Source: JAJISG01 sp964347325 (GTDB taxonomy: Archaea > Thermoplasmatota > Thermoplasmata > RBG-16-68-12 > JAJISG01). Taken from it: a stretch of 64,000 nt of DNA. Under the pieces are notes generated by a model. That model had not been told where the DNA came from. It saw only the letters and a program-made list of their open reading frames with translations, and searched no databases. This document shows, in pieces, positions 50,534-58,545 of the stretch. The first letter of the stretch is position 1, and each line of letters begins with the position of its first letter. The stretch spans positions 30,952 through 94,951 of the forward strand of contig CAYFYA010000009.1 in the NCBI GenBank assembly GCA_964347325.1, in the 5' to 3' direction. Made by a program: the position numbers and the translations under genes.

Positions 50534-50989
50534 ATGACGACAGTATACGATATACCTCCTGAGGATCTGATCATCGCCGTCGCGGCGGACCTGAAGAAAT
50601 CGAAGAAGGTGACGCCGCCAGAGTGGGCTATGTACGCCAAGACCGGCGTTCACCGTCAGCAGTCTCCGACCGATCGCGACTGGTGGTACACAAGACTGGC
50701 CGCTGTGTTCCGGAAGGTGTACGTGGAAGGTCCCGTCGGCACGGAGAGGATGGCGGCTAAGTACGGAGGCAGGAGGGACCGAGGTTCTGCCCCTTACCAC
50801 CCGAGGAAGGGAGGCCGCTCCATAATTCGCGAGTGTCTTCGGCAGCTTGAGAGTCTGGACTACGTGCAAAAGACGGAGAAGAATGGCAGGATGGTCACCG
50901 CTAAGGGGAACAGTTACCTGGACAACAAGGCCCGCGAGATCATGACCCACCTGGCCAAGGAGAGGCCGGAGCTGAAGAAGTATCTGTGA
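50534..50989 (+). CDS. rps19e: Ribosomal protein S19e
   Basis: The 151-aa protein has the S19e core: PPEWAMYAKTGVHRQQSPTD, DWWYTRLAAVFRKVYVEGPV, RKGGRSIIRECLRQLESLDY and the C-terminal G..LD..A. It is found only in archaea and eukaryotes, in the small subunit head. It leads a compact operon with PDCD5, L39e and L31e, a conserved archaeal order. Confidence 0.97.
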   Translation: MTTVYDIPPEDLIIAVAADLKKSKKVTPPEWAMYAKTGVHRQQSPTDRDWWYTRLAAVFRKVYVEGPVGTERMAAKYGGRRDRGSAPYHPRKGGRSIIRECLRQLESLDYVQKTEKNGRMVTAKGNSYLDNKAREIMTHLAKERPELKKYL

Positions 50990-50999
50990 GGGGGGGGCA

Positions 51000-51329
51000 A
51001 TGGAAGAAGACGAGCTGGAAGCGATCCGGAGAAGAAAGCTTGAGGAACTGCAGAGGGCCTCCGAGCATAGAGCCGCAGAGGAACAGGTAGCGGCGGAGGT
51101 GAGGGCGCAGCGTCAGGCCATCCTGCGGCAGATCCTCTCTCCAGAAGCTAGGGAGCGACTGGGACGCATCACCCTGGCCTATCCCCAGCTGGCGCAGGAC
51201 ATCGAGAGCCGCCTCATAGCCCTGGCTCAATCCGGCAGGATAAACTCCGTCATCGACGACGCTAGCCTTCGACAGATCCTTCGTGCTATCGTGCCCAAGA
51301 AGAGGGACATCAAGATAGAGAGGAGATAG
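51000..51329 (+). CDS. PDCD5/TFAR19-family DNA-binding protein
   Basis: The 109-aa protein is a helical bundle with a long charged N-terminal helix (EDELEAIRRRKLEELQRASE). ILSPEARERLGRITLAYPQL and the QSGRINSVIDD segment match the PDCD5 signature. It is conserved in archaea between S19e and L39e. Binding to DNA or to chaperonin is reported for the family; the exact role is unclear. Confidence 0.94.
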   Translation: MEEDELEAIRRRKLEELQRASEHRAAEEQVAAEVRAQRQAILRQILSPEARERLGRITLAYPQLAQDIESRLIALAQSGRINSVIDDASLRQILRAIVPKKRDIKIERR

Positions 51330-51330
51330 G

Positions 51331-51489
51331 TTGACTCGTCACAAGCCCCACGCCATGAAGCTGAGGCTACAGAGGGCCACCAAGGGCAACAGGCGGGTAC
51401 CTGCCTGGGTTATCATGAGGACGTCCAGGAGGTTTCTCCGACATCCGAAACGTAGGCACTGGCGTCGCGGAAAGCTCGACCGAGGGTGA
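51331..51489 (+). CDS. rpl39e: Ribosomal protein L39e
   Basis: This 52-aa gene starts with TTG one base after the PDCD5 stop. The protein is very basic and carries GNRRVPAWVIMRTSRRFLRH then PKRRHWRR, the L39e signature (N.RVP.W...T......HPKRR.WRR). L39e lines the peptide exit tunnel in archaea and eukaryotes. A stop at 51487-51489 and 3 bp before the L31e ATG confirm the operon layout. Confidence 0.95.
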   Translation: MTRHKPHAMKLRLQRATKGNRRVPAWVIMRTSRRFLRHPKRRHWRRGKLDRG

Positions 51490-51492
51490 CGC

Positions 51493-51759
51493 ATGGCGGA
51501 GGAAGACGAACGGGTTGTAACGATCCCACTGGGGAAATGCTGGGATCTGCCAAGGACCAAGCGCGTGCCGGGAGCGCTAAAGCTTATCAAGACCTACGTG
51601 AAGAGGCATATGCGCGCCAAGGAGGAGGACGTCTGGGTAGACCCGAAGGTGAACGAGCTCTTGTGGTCCCGGGGGATTCAGAAACCACCTCGCCGCATCA
51701 CCGTTCGTGTAATAAAGTTCGAGGACGAACTCGTCGAGGTCTCTTTGCCAGAGACCTAG
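51493..51759 (+). CDS. rpl31e: Ribosomal protein L31e
   Basis: The 88-aa protein shows VVTIPLGKCWDLPRTKRVPG, ALKLIKTYVKRHM, VNELLWSRGIQKPPRRI and VRVIKFEDE, as in archaeal L31e. It follows L39e by 3 bp. It is a large-subunit protein near the exit tunnel. Confidence 0.96.
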   Translation: MAEEDERVVTIPLGKCWDLPRTKRVPGALKLIKTYVKRHMRAKEEDVWVDPKVNELLWSRGIQKPPRRITVRVIKFEDELVEVSLPET

Positions 51760-51870
51760 CCTCTCATCGTACCTTAGGGGGAAGGTATTTAGGAGATCCG
51801 CTTTCCTCGCTTGGCCAACACCTCGTGGGGAGCCTTGCACTGAACCCCCCATCAGGAGGAATGCTTCAGT

Positions 51871-52527
51871 TTGCTGAGTAAGCTTGACTTCGCCGGCAAC
51901 CCCTACCTTGGAGTCTTCTGTGCCGCGAACAACTCCTTCCTGGTAGCTTCACCACACGTACCGAGGAAGGCTCTTCGGCGGGCGGAGGAGTCACTAGAGG
52001 TTTCGGTCATAGAGACGACCCTTGGCGGCTCCACTGTAGTCGGCAGCCTGATTGCACTGAATTCAAAGGGCGCCCTGGTCTCAGCCTTCGTGGAGCCTGG
52101 CGAGGTGCGAAAACTTGGCGAGCTGGACGCGTATCGCTTGGACCACAGACTGAATGCCGTGGGGAACAACATCCTGGTTAACGACAAGGGTGGTATCTGT
52201 CATCCCGACTACAGTCTGGATGTAATCGAGGAGATGGAGGACGTGTTCCAGGTCTCGATTGAGCGCGGCACCGTTGGAGGCATGAAGACCGTCGGTTCGG
52301 CAGCAGTGGTCAACAATAGTGGAGCCATCTGTCATCCTCACTCACGGGATGAAGAGATGAGAGTCTTGGAGGAGGTTCTGGGGGTGAAACCTCTGATAGC
52401 CACGGCCAACTACGGAACGCCGCAGCTGGGGGCCTGTGTCGTGGCCAACGATAACGGGGCCCTCATGGGAAACCTCACGACACCCATCGAGGTAGGCAGG
52501 ATTGAGGAGGGCCTGCATCTCTACTAG
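51871..52527 (+). CDS. eif6: Translation initiation factor aIF6
   Basis: I start at the TTG at 51871, which gives LSKLDFAGNPYLGVFCAANN at the N-terminus as in other aIF6 proteins. AGGAGGA (51854-51860) lies 10 nt before it, while the ATG touching that site opens only a 6-codon ORF. The protein consists of five repeats of a ~40-residue unit around a pseudo-fivefold axis, visible as recurring segments such as NNILVNDKGGICHP, VNNSGAICHP and VANDNGALMG. aIF6 keeps the large subunit from joining too early. Confidence 0.95.
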   Translation: MLSKLDFAGNPYLGVFCAANNSFLVASPHVPRKALRRAEESLEVSVIETTLGGSTVVGSLIALNSKGALVSAFVEPGEVRKLGELDAYRLDHRLNAVGNNILVNDKGGICHPDYSLDVIEEMEDVFQVSIERGTVGGMKTVGSAAVVNNSGAICHPHSRDEEMRVLEEVLGVKPLIATANYGTPQLGACVVANDNGALMGNLTTPIEVGRIEEGLHLY

Positions 52528-53156
52528 AGTGAGAACACCCAGACTTGAGGCTTTCCGGTGAGGTCTTCAGGCTGGAAACTCACGGCGTGGCCCACCCTCA
52601 GTACCTTCCTGTCCACCAGTCGAAGGAAGTCCTCTACCGGCCTTATGGAGAGGGAGAGGCCTCCCACACGGTAGTGCATGGGCACCACCACCTGGGGATT
52701 GAGGGCCTCAATCCACTCTAGCGCCTCTTGGGGGCCGATGGTGAAGACACCCCCCACTGGAATCAGGAGAACCGAGAGGTTCTGCTCCTTCGCCACGACT
52801 TCCCGTGGCGGGAGGACGCCTACGTCGCTCAGGTGCAATAGGGAGAGGCCGTCCATTGCGATCCTGAAACAAAAGACCACCCCCCTCCTGCTACCACCCG
52901 AGGTGTCATGAGGGAGGACGTAGGTCCGCACGTTGAGGCCGTCGATCTTTCCGGTTACCGGCTCGCGCACGACCTTGGGACTTCCGTGGACAAAGCGCAC
53001 GGCGTTGTGATCGAAGTGATCATGCGATACGAACACTAGATCGGCAGTTGCCGAGAGGGGTGTGATGCCGATCGACTTGCCGTCGTGGGGATCTAGGACG
53101 ACGGTCATCGGGCCACGTACCTCGAAGCATGAATGGCCATGCCAGATGAGTTCCAG
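52524..53156 (-). CDS. Metallo-beta-lactamase-fold hydrolase, probable CTG start
   Basis: The metal site is FVSHDHFDHNAV with later SDVG and PMHYR motifs, the layout of UPF0173-like MBL proteins. The first ATG at 53108 would delete the first strand of the fold. The open frame before it encodes ELIWHGHSCFEVRGP, the expected first strand (the family has WLGHSCF). The only plausible initiator is a CTG at 53156, 9-10 nt after GGGAGGT, since no ATG, GTG or TTG lies between it and an upstream stop. The substrate is unknown. Confidence 0.8.
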   Translation of the reverse strand: MELIWHGHSCFEVRGPMTVVLDPHDGKSIGITPLSATADLVFVSHDHFDHNAVRFVHGSPKVVREPVTGKIDGLNVRTYVLPHDTSGGSRRGVVFCFRIAMDGLSLLHLSDVGVLPPREVVAKEQNLSVLLIPVGGVFTIGPQEALEWIEALNPQVVVPMHYRVGGLSLSIRPVEDFLRLVDRKVLRVGHAVSFQPEDLTGKPQVWVFSL

Positions 53157-53223
53157 AAGCCCCCCCGACCTCCCTTAGAGCGAGCCCCGTTAAATCCGTT
53201 TCGGAGAGACAGGATAGGAAAGT

Positions 53224-53231
53224 AAAAATAG
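53224..53231 (+). promoter_or_regulatory. TATA-like element for the DUF373 gene
   Basis: AAAAATAG is centred about 28 bp before the ATG at 53256. Confidence 0.45.
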
Positions 53232-53255
53232 CGCGGCCATGATGAAACAGCAGGC

Positions 53256-54362
53256 ATGAAGACCCTGATTCTCTGTGTCGACAGGGACAACGACATCGGG
53301 GTCAAGGCGGACATCCAGGGACCCGTTATCGGCCGCGCCGCAAACCTCGACGCCGCCATGGTCATGGGACTGGCCGATCCTGAAGACGCGGACGTCAACA
53401 CGATTCTGACGGCGGTGGCCCTGTACGATGAGCTGGAAAAGAGCGGGATCGAGGCCGAGGTGGCCACCATCGCGGGCGATCCCCGGGTGGGATACCAATC
53501 CGACACGATCCTTAGCTCACAGTTAGACGAGGTCCTCGAGGCCGTGAAGCCGGACAACGCCTACCTCGTCAGCGATGGTGCTGAGGATGAGTACATCTTT
53601 CCCATGATCGCCTCGCGAGTCAAGATCAACCACGTTAAGCGGGTGTACATCAAGCAGAGCCCCAGCCTTGAGAGTGGCTTCTACCTCTTCGCCAAGGCAA
53701 TCAGGGATCCCCGGGTTCGACGCCGCATCGTCCTCCCCATAGCCATCTCCCTAGTCGCCCTTGCCCTTGTCCTTATCTTCAGTCCAGTATTGGCCCTTCC
53801 TGCAGTCCTGGGCGTCCTGGGACTCTACCTTCTGGTACGGGCCTACGAAGACATCCTCAGCCCTAGGAGGATTGGAAGGTGGGTCGCCGCCTTTTACGGC
53901 AACATAAAGACCTCCATTACCTCTGGCAGGATCTCCGTATGGTTCGATCTCGTTGCCGTGGTGATATTCCTCGTAGCTATCTTCATCGGATGGGATGCAA
54001 TACGGCAGCCTTCGGGCAGTATCGTCCAGGACGCTGTAGTCTTCCTGTCGGCCAGTTTCTGGGTCTTCATAATGGCCTTCCTTCTCCTCGAGGGAGGTCG
54101 AGTTGCTGAGGCCTACTTCACCAAGGGCAAAATCGTGAGGTCTTTCTTCTACGTCGTCCTGGCGTTCATTGTACTAATGCTCCTCATCGGAGCTGGACTG
54201 CAGGTGGTCTCAGCATGGCTGGAGTTGGCCGGCCCTCCTGGAAACACCTTGACCCTCATCTACATCGAGGTTGCCCTGGCCATATCGATCGTGCTGGTCG
54301 CCGCCTTCCTGCACCGCGCAGAGGAGAGAGAGGTGAGCACCCAGGACGCCTGGAGGCCTTGA
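53256..54362 (+). CDS. DUF373 family membrane protein
   Basis: The N-terminus LILCVDRDNDIGVKADIQGP and ADPEDADVNTILTAVALYDE are diagnostic of archaeal DUF373. VTAIAGD-like and LVSDGAEDEYIFPMI segments follow, and five or six transmembrane helices fill residues ~160-350. The function is unknown. It is followed 9 bp later by an mptE-like gene. Confidence 0.92.
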   Translation: MKTLILCVDRDNDIGVKADIQGPVIGRAANLDAAMVMGLADPEDADVNTILTAVALYDELEKSGIEAEVATIAGDPRVGYQSDTILSSQLDEVLEAVKPDNAYLVSDGAEDEYIFPMIASRVKINHVKRVYIKQSPSLESGFYLFAKAIRDPRVRRRIVLPIAISLVALALVLIFSPVLALPAVLGVLGLYLLVRAYEDILSPRRIGRWVAAFYGNIKTSITSGRISVWFDLVAVVIFLVAIFIGWDAIRQPSGSIVQDAVVFLSASFWVFIMAFLLLEGGRVAEAYFTKGKIVRSFFYVVLAFIVLMLLIGAGLQVVSAWLELAGPPGNTLTLIYIEVALAISIVLVAAFLHRAEEREVSTQDAWRP

Positions 54363-54371
54363 GGATCCTCC

Positions 54372-55037
54372 ATGGATTTTTGGGAGTGGGAACCATACTA
54401 CGAGCGAATCCTGAAGGATTTCGGCTTCAGCCGGAGGGATGACGAAGCCTCCGCGCGACTGTTGTCCGAACTCCTCCCTCATCATAGGACTGCGCTTGAG
54501 AGCCTGAGGAGGACTCTCGAGGGACAGCTTGTCACTGTCCTGGGAAACTCGTTGGGCCTGACTCAGGAGCTGGGGGCGGCTGAGGGTGTCATCATAGCCG
54601 CCGACGAAGCGACTTCGGTAGCCATGAGCCACGGCATCCTGCCCGATATCGTGGTGACAGACCTGGATGGTAAGGTTGAGGATATTTTGAGGGCATGTGA
54701 GAACGGTTCCCTCGTCGTCATCCACGGCCATGGGGACAACCGGGAGGCTGTCCGGAGATGGGCCGCTAGATTTCCCCTAGGCACGGTGGCAACCACACAA
54801 TCTCGCCCCATCGAGGGGGCGTACAACTTCGGCGGATTCACCGATGGGGACCGAGCAGTCTTTCTCGCCGAACACTTCGGCGCCAAGGAGATAAGGGTGC
54901 TGGGTTTCGACTTCGAGAACCCCAACGCCAAGGACGAGGCCGTTGACGTGAAGCGCCGAAAGCTTGGGTGGGCAAGGACCTTGATCGGCGTCCTTCAGGA
55001 CCGCTCAGTTATTCGCTTTCCATCATCCTCCAGCTGA
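54372..55037 (+). CDS. mptE: MptE-like 6-hydroxymethyl-7,8-dihydropterin pyrophosphokinase (DUF115)
   Basis: The 221-aa protein has TVLGNSLGLTQELGAAEGVI, DIVVTDLDGKVEDIL, VVIHGHGDN and YNFGGFTDGDRAVFLAEHFG then VLGFDFE, as in DUF115 proteins shown to be archaeal pterin pyrophosphokinases. It makes the activated pterin for folate or methanopterin-type cofactors, which the neighbouring glycine decarboxylase system would also need. It converges with gcvPB, overlapping by 29 nt. Confidence 0.9.
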   Translation: MDFWEWEPYYERILKDFGFSRRDDEASARLLSELLPHHRTALESLRRTLEGQLVTVLGNSLGLTQELGAAEGVIIAADEATSVAMSHGILPDIVVTDLDGKVEDILRACENGSLVVIHGHGDNREAVRRWAARFPLGTVATTQSRPIEGAYNFGGFTDGDRAVFLAEHFGAKEIRVLGFDFENPNAKDEAVDVKRRKLGWARTLIGVLQDRSVIRFPSSSS

Positions 55038-56445
55038 GGATCGGCCTACGGGCCGCCGCCACTTCGTCTACCCTCCTAACTGAGGCGTTCCAGGGTGCTC
55101 CCTTGAGCACCTTCTCCTCCTCCTTGAGAATCTCCTGTAGGGCCTCCCCGAAGGCGTCCAACCCTTCCTTCGTCTCCGACTCCGTGGGTTCGATCATTAA
55201 GGCCTCCTCCACGAGGCTGGGGAAGTACGTGGTCGGTGGGTGGAAGCCGTAGTCGATGAGCCTCTTTGCCAGGTCCACGGCTCTGAGGCCCCTTTGCCTA
55301 AGAACGGGCGAGGCGGTCGCCACGAACTCGTGCTTTCTTAGGCCGGCGTATGGAACGGGGAGTACCTTCTCAACCAGGGCCTTCAGGTAGTTCGAGTTCA
55401 GGACGGCTCTGTTGGTCGCTTCCTCGAGTCCGTCGGAACCCAGCCTGATAATGTAAGCGTAGGCCCGCAGCAGCACCCCGAAGTTTCCCAGGAAGGCCCT
55501 TACCTTGCCAATGGAGCGGGGTCGGTCGTAGTCCAAGTAGTACCCCTTCCCATCGTAGGCCACGAGCGGCACGGGGAGGTACGCCGTCATCGCGCCCCTG
55601 GCCCCGAGAGGGCCTGCCCCTGGGCCGCCGCCACCATGCGGGGTGGAGAAGGTCTTGTGAAGGTTGAAGTGGACGATGTCGAACCCCATCATCCCGGGGT
55701 TTGTCTTGCCGAGGATGGCGTTCATGTTGGCACCGTCGTAGTAGAGAAGAGCACCACGCTCGTGAACCATCTGGGCAATTTTCAGCACTTCCGATTCGAA
55801 GATCCCCAGGGTGTTGGGGTTCGTGAGCATAAAGAAGGCCGTTCTATCGCTCAAAGCGCTGTCCAGGGCCCCAGTGTCCACGACTCCGTCCTTGGAGGAA
55901 ACCTCCACGACGTCGAAGCCCGCCATGGTGGCACTTGCGAAGTTGGTACCGTGGGCCGTGTCCGGAAGAATTACCTCCGTGCGGTCCTCCTCCCTGTCGG
56001 AGAAGTAGGCTCGGGCCATCAGGAGTCCGGCGAATTCCCCATGAGCACCAGCCGCCGGTTGCAGGCTCACCTCGTCCATTCCGGATATCTCGGCAAGGAT
56101 CTCCTTCAACTCGAACATAATCTGGAGGGCTCCCTGGATCTGCGTCGGGTCCTGGTGGGGATGCATCCTCCTGACCTCCGGAAGGCCGGCCAGTACCTCG
56201 GAAAACTTGGGGTTGTACTTCATGGTGCAGGAGCCCAGGGGATAGAAACCGGTGTCAGCGCCGTAGCTCATCTGAGAGAGGCGCGTAAAGTGTCGAACCA
56301 CCTGGAACTCCTCCAGGTTGGGGATCCCCAGGTCTTCCCTGAGAAGGGACGGGGGCGCCAAGTCATGAGGCACGGGAAGGGACTCCTCTCGGCCTGGGAT
56401 GTCCACCAGGAGAGGTTCCTCGTAGGCTGCTTGCCTCATCCTCAT
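55009..56445 (-). CDS. gcvPB: Glycine decarboxylase P-protein subunit 2
   Basis: The PLP lysine lies in HFNLHKTFSTPHGGGGPGAG. LYPLGSCTMKYNPK-type and LQPAAGAHGEFAGLLMARAY motifs match the beta half of a split P-protein. The 478-aa length is normal. The 4-nt overlap with gcvPA places both in one operon. The H- and T-proteins are not in the window. Confidence 0.95.
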   Translation of the reverse strand: MRMRQAAYEEPLLVDIPGREESLPVPHDLAPPSLLREDLGIPNLEEFQVVRHFTRLSQMSYGADTGFYPLGSCTMKYNPKFSEVLAGLPEVRRMHPHQDPTQIQGALQIMFELKEILAEISGMDEVSLQPAAGAHGEFAGLLMARAYFSDREEDRTEVILPDTAHGTNFASATMAGFDVVEVSSKDGVVDTGALDSALSDRTAFFMLTNPNTLGIFESEVLKIAQMVHERGALLYYDGANMNAILGKTNPGMMGFDIVHFNLHKTFSTPHGGGGPGAGPLGARGAMTAYLPVPLVAYDGKGYYLDYDRPRSIGKVRAFLGNFGVLLRAYAYIIRLGSDGLEEATNRAVLNSNYLKALVEKVLPVPYAGLRKHEFVATASPVLRQRGLRAVDLAKRLIDYGFHPPTTYFPSLVEEALMIEPTESETKEGLDAFGEALQEILKEEEKVLKGAPWNASVRRVDEVAAARRPILSWRMMESE

Positions 56446-57767
56446 GCAAGGCCCTCCATGGCGTGTGCGAGACGTTCGAGATCTCGGGACTTATGCCTGT
56501 CCGTTACCGCGATGAGGGCGGACGATCCCAGCTCCGGGAACTGGTCGCTCAGGTCCAGGCCCCCTACGATGTCGCTTCTGCTCAGATGTTCCTGGACCGC
56601 CTTCCAGGGGATGGAGGATGCCACGGGAAACTCGTTGAAGTAGTAACCTGGGAAGATGGGAGCCCGAAACGGCTGCAGACGATTGATTATCGTCATCAAC
56701 TCCCCGGTCTTCTCAGCGAGATTAACACCGAGCTGCTTCAGACCTGCTTCGCCCTTGTAGGCCAGGTAGGCAGCAGCGGCGATGGCAAGAAGGGACTCAT
56801 TTGTGCAGATGTTGCTCATGGCCCTTTCCTTCCTTATGTGCTGCTCCCGTGTCTGCAGAGTCATGCAGAAAGCCCTCCGCCCCTCCGCATCCTTGGCCAA
56901 CCCGATGACCCGTCCTGGCATCTTGCGAATGTGGTCACGACGACACGCGAAGATGCCTAGAGACGGGCCTCCAAGGTTCAGCCAGCTGCCCATGGCTTGC
57001 CCCTCTCCTATGGCGATGTCTGCACCGTAGTCTCCAGGCGGCTTCAGGATCCCCTGAGCTAGTGGGTTCACGCCTACGATGAGCATGGACTCGGGGAACT
57101 CCTCCTTCAAGCGTAGGATGCCCTCATCCATGAGGCCAAAGAAGCTCGGGTTCTCGGCGTAGATAGCTGCCGTTTCCTGGCTCACGACGGATGAGAGGGC
57201 CTCCTGATCTAGGGTTCCCCTATCCGAATCGTAGGCGACTTCGCGGACGCGGAGGCCGGGACCCTTCGCGTAGTTGTGGAGGACCGCCCTCTTCTCCCAA
57301 TGGAGTGCTCTCGGTACCACAATCTCCCTTCTGCGGGTGATGCGATACGACATGAGGGCGGCCTCTCCCAGGGCCGTCGAACCGTCGTACATAGAGCTGT
57401 TGGCTGCGTCCATCCCCGTAAGCTCACAGATCAGGCTCTGATACTCGAAGAGAGCCTGCTGTAGGCCCTGACTTATCTCTGCCTGATAGGGGGTATATGC
57501 CGTGTAAAATTCGGATCTTGATACGATGGCATCAACGACAGCCGGCACATACATGTCGTAGTACCCACCGCCAACGAAGCTGAGGAGGTCTTCGCAGCTC
57601 CGATTCCTCCCGAGGATCCTGCGGACCTTCTCGACCGCCTCAGGCTCACTGACTCCAGCCGGGATGTCGAGTCCTTCGACCCTGACCTCAGGGGGAATGT
57701 CCGCGAAGAGGCCTTCGATGCTCTTCAGTCCGAGAAGCTCCAGCATTTCAGCCTCGCCGGGAGGCAT
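56442..57767 (-). CDS. gcvPA: Glycine decarboxylase P-protein subunit 1
   Basis: The 441-aa protein has FVGGGYYDMYVPAVVDAIVS, YTPYQAEISQGLQQALFEYQ, LTGMDAANSSMYDGSTALGE and GEGQAMGSWLNLGGPSLGIF, the hallmarks of the alpha half, which lacks the PLP lysine. With GcvPB it decarboxylates glycine. A TATA box (GGTTTAATCC on the minus strand, near 57805) precedes it. Confidence 0.95.
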   Translation of the reverse strand: MPPGEAEMLELLGLKSIEGLFADIPPEVRVEGLDIPAGVSEPEAVEKVRRILGRNRSCEDLLSFVGGGYYDMYVPAVVDAIVSRSEFYTAYTPYQAEISQGLQQALFEYQSLICELTGMDAANSSMYDGSTALGEAALMSYRITRRREIVVPRALHWEKRAVLHNYAKGPGLRVREVAYDSDRGTLDQEALSSVVSQETAAIYAENPSFFGLMDEGILRLKEEFPESMLIVGVNPLAQGILKPPGDYGADIAIGEGQAMGSWLNLGGPSLGIFACRRDHIRKMPGRVIGLAKDAEGRRAFCMTLQTREQHIRKERAMSNICTNESLLAIAAAAYLAYKGEAGLKQLGVNLAEKTGELMTIINRLQPFRAPIFPGYYFNEFPVASSIPWKAVQEHLSRSDIVGGLDLSDQFPELGSSALIAVTDRHKSRDLERLAHAMEGLA

Positions 57768-57831
57768 GGCGTCTCTGAATAAGGGGGCCGGATTAAACCC
57801 TTCGGGCAGGAATGGAGTCGCTTTGACCTTC

Positions 57832-58038
57832 CTACCCGCCAGAAATCACCGAGACGACTGAAAGCCTGTCGCCATCGCGCAGCTCCTCGTCCACCGGAAT
57901 CGGCCTGTCCTCCCTTATGATGATGTGGGCCTCAGGGTTGAGGGTGAGGCTTTCCATGAGGCCGAAGCCATCCGATCCCTCCGCCAGGTCCACAACCTTC
58001 TCCCTCCCGGCGGGCAGGATCCGAACGCGGAGCTGCAT
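57832..58038 (-). CDS. Ubiquitin-like small protein (SAMP/MoaD/ThiS family)
   Basis: The 68-aa protein shows a beta-grasp pattern (QLRVRILPAG, EAHIIIREDRPIP, LRDGDRLSVVSVISGG) and ends in the diglycine needed for E1-type adenylation. It could be a sulfur carrier or a protein modifier (SAMP). No E1-like gene is near to decide. A TATA box on the minus strand (58062-58073) supports this start. Confidence 0.85.
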   Translation of the reverse strand: MQLRVRILPAGREKVVDLAEGSDGFGLMESLTLNPEAHIIIREDRPIPVDEELRDGDRLSVVSVISGG

Positions 58039-58061
58039 GCGAATCCCTTAAGGCAGCGTCA

Positions 58062-58073
58062 CCGTATTAATGC
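58062..58073 (-). promoter_or_regulatory. TATA box for the ubiquitin-like gene
   Basis: The minus strand reads GCATTAATACGG about 29 bp before the ATG at 58038. The divergent tRNA gene begins 8 bp away, so the two transcription units share this short region. Confidence 0.55.
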
Positions 58074-58080
58074 TGAGCGT

Positions 58081-58179
58081 GCCGAGGTAGCCTAGCCAGG
58101 TCAAGGCGGTAGCCTCGAGAGCTACTGGTGCTCTGCACCGCGGGAGTTCGAAAAGAGGTCGGAAATCTCCCCCTCGGCG
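58081..58179 (+). tRNA. tRNA-Ser (anticodon CGA) with a 13-nt intron in the T-loop
   Basis: The acceptor stem GCCGAGG (58081-58087) pairs with CCTCGGC (58172-58178), with discriminator G at 58179. The D-stem is GCC/GGC. The anticodon stem GTAGC/GCTAC encloses CTCGAGA with anticodon CGA at 58116-58118. A long variable arm GGTGC-TCT-GCACC marks it as a type II (serine) tRNA. The T-stem GGGAG (58142-58146) and CTCCC (58167-58171) are separated by 20 nt instead of 7. Removing 58153-58165 gives the normal loop TTCGAAT, so the insert sits between positions 59 and 60. No CCA is encoded. It reads UCG codons. Confidence 0.9.
58153..58165 (+). other. tRNA intron at position 59/60
   Basis: The insert is AAGAGGTCGGAAA. 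Across the junction TTCG (58147-58150) pairs with CGGA (58160-58163). A 3-nt bulge AAT (58164-58166) follows before the T-stem GGGAG/CTCCC. On the 5' side AAA opens a 9-nt loop. This is a relaxed bulge-helix motif with cuts after AA in each bulge, as used by archaeal splicing endonuclease. Confidence 0.8.
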
Positions 58180-58205
58180 CTCCCCACCCAGAGGCGACGA
58201 GCAGA

Positions 58206-58376
58206 CTACGCGGCCGGCCAGATGAAGCTGATGACGGCGATGATTACACCGGAGGCAATGGCCATGCCCACCACCAGCCAGGGGGGGACCTTGATGGCCT
58301 TGTCAGCCTCCGAGTCGAAGTAGCGTATCAGACCCGCGGCAGCCTGGAATCCCTCTCCCTTGCGTTCCTTGGGCAT
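58206..58376 (-). CDS. secG: Preprotein translocase subunit SecG (Sec61-beta)
   Basis: This 56-aa gene encodes a cytosolic N-terminus with GFQAAAGLIRYFDSEADKAI, the conserved Sec61-beta segment before the membrane, then KVPPW and one transmembrane helix (about residues 34-53). This is the archaeal/eukaryotic SecG type. A TATA box 25-34 bp before the ATG supports the start. It is the small, nonessential subunit of the SecYEG channel. Confidence 0.92.
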   Translation of the reverse strand: MPKERKGEGFQAAAGLIRYFDSEADKAIKVPPWLVVGMAIASGVIIAVISFIWPAA

Positions 58377-58400
58377 ATGAGGAGAACATAGCCGCCTCGA

Positions 58401-58410
58401 ATATTTAAAG
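58401..58410 (-). promoter_or_regulatory. TATA box for secG
   Basis: The minus strand reads CTTTAAATAT, centred ~29 bp before the ATG at 58376. Confidence 0.65.
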
Positions 58411-58490
58411 CGTCTTGGGGAATCTCCGAGGGACCAACCGAGTTGCCCCGCCTCTCTTCAAGCGTGCTGGACACGCCTGGCTGTAAGAAC

Positions 58491-58517
58491 CTATATATAG
58501 ACTTAATCTCAATTGAG
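58491..58517 (+). promoter_or_regulatory. TATA box and palindrome upstream of alba
   Basis: CTATATATAG (58491-58500) is a strong TATA element. CTCAATTGAG (58508-58517), a perfect 10-bp palindrome, lies between it and the expected start of transcription, where a repressor could act. The alba mRNA would have a short leader with GGGGAGGAG before the ATG. Confidence 0.55.
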
Positions 58518-58545
58518 GCCTCTCTATACTACGGGGAGGAGACTA

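Noticed and set aside
58081..58179. The tRNA-Ser as a pseudogene with a broken T-arm
   Set aside because: All stems pair perfectly, including the T-stem on both sides of the insert, and the insert can form a splice motif whose removal restores a normal T-loop.
58128..58391. An 87-codon plus-strand frame over the tRNA 3' part and secG
   Set aside because: It starts inside the tRNA gene and is antisense to secG, which has a recognisable product and its own TATA box.
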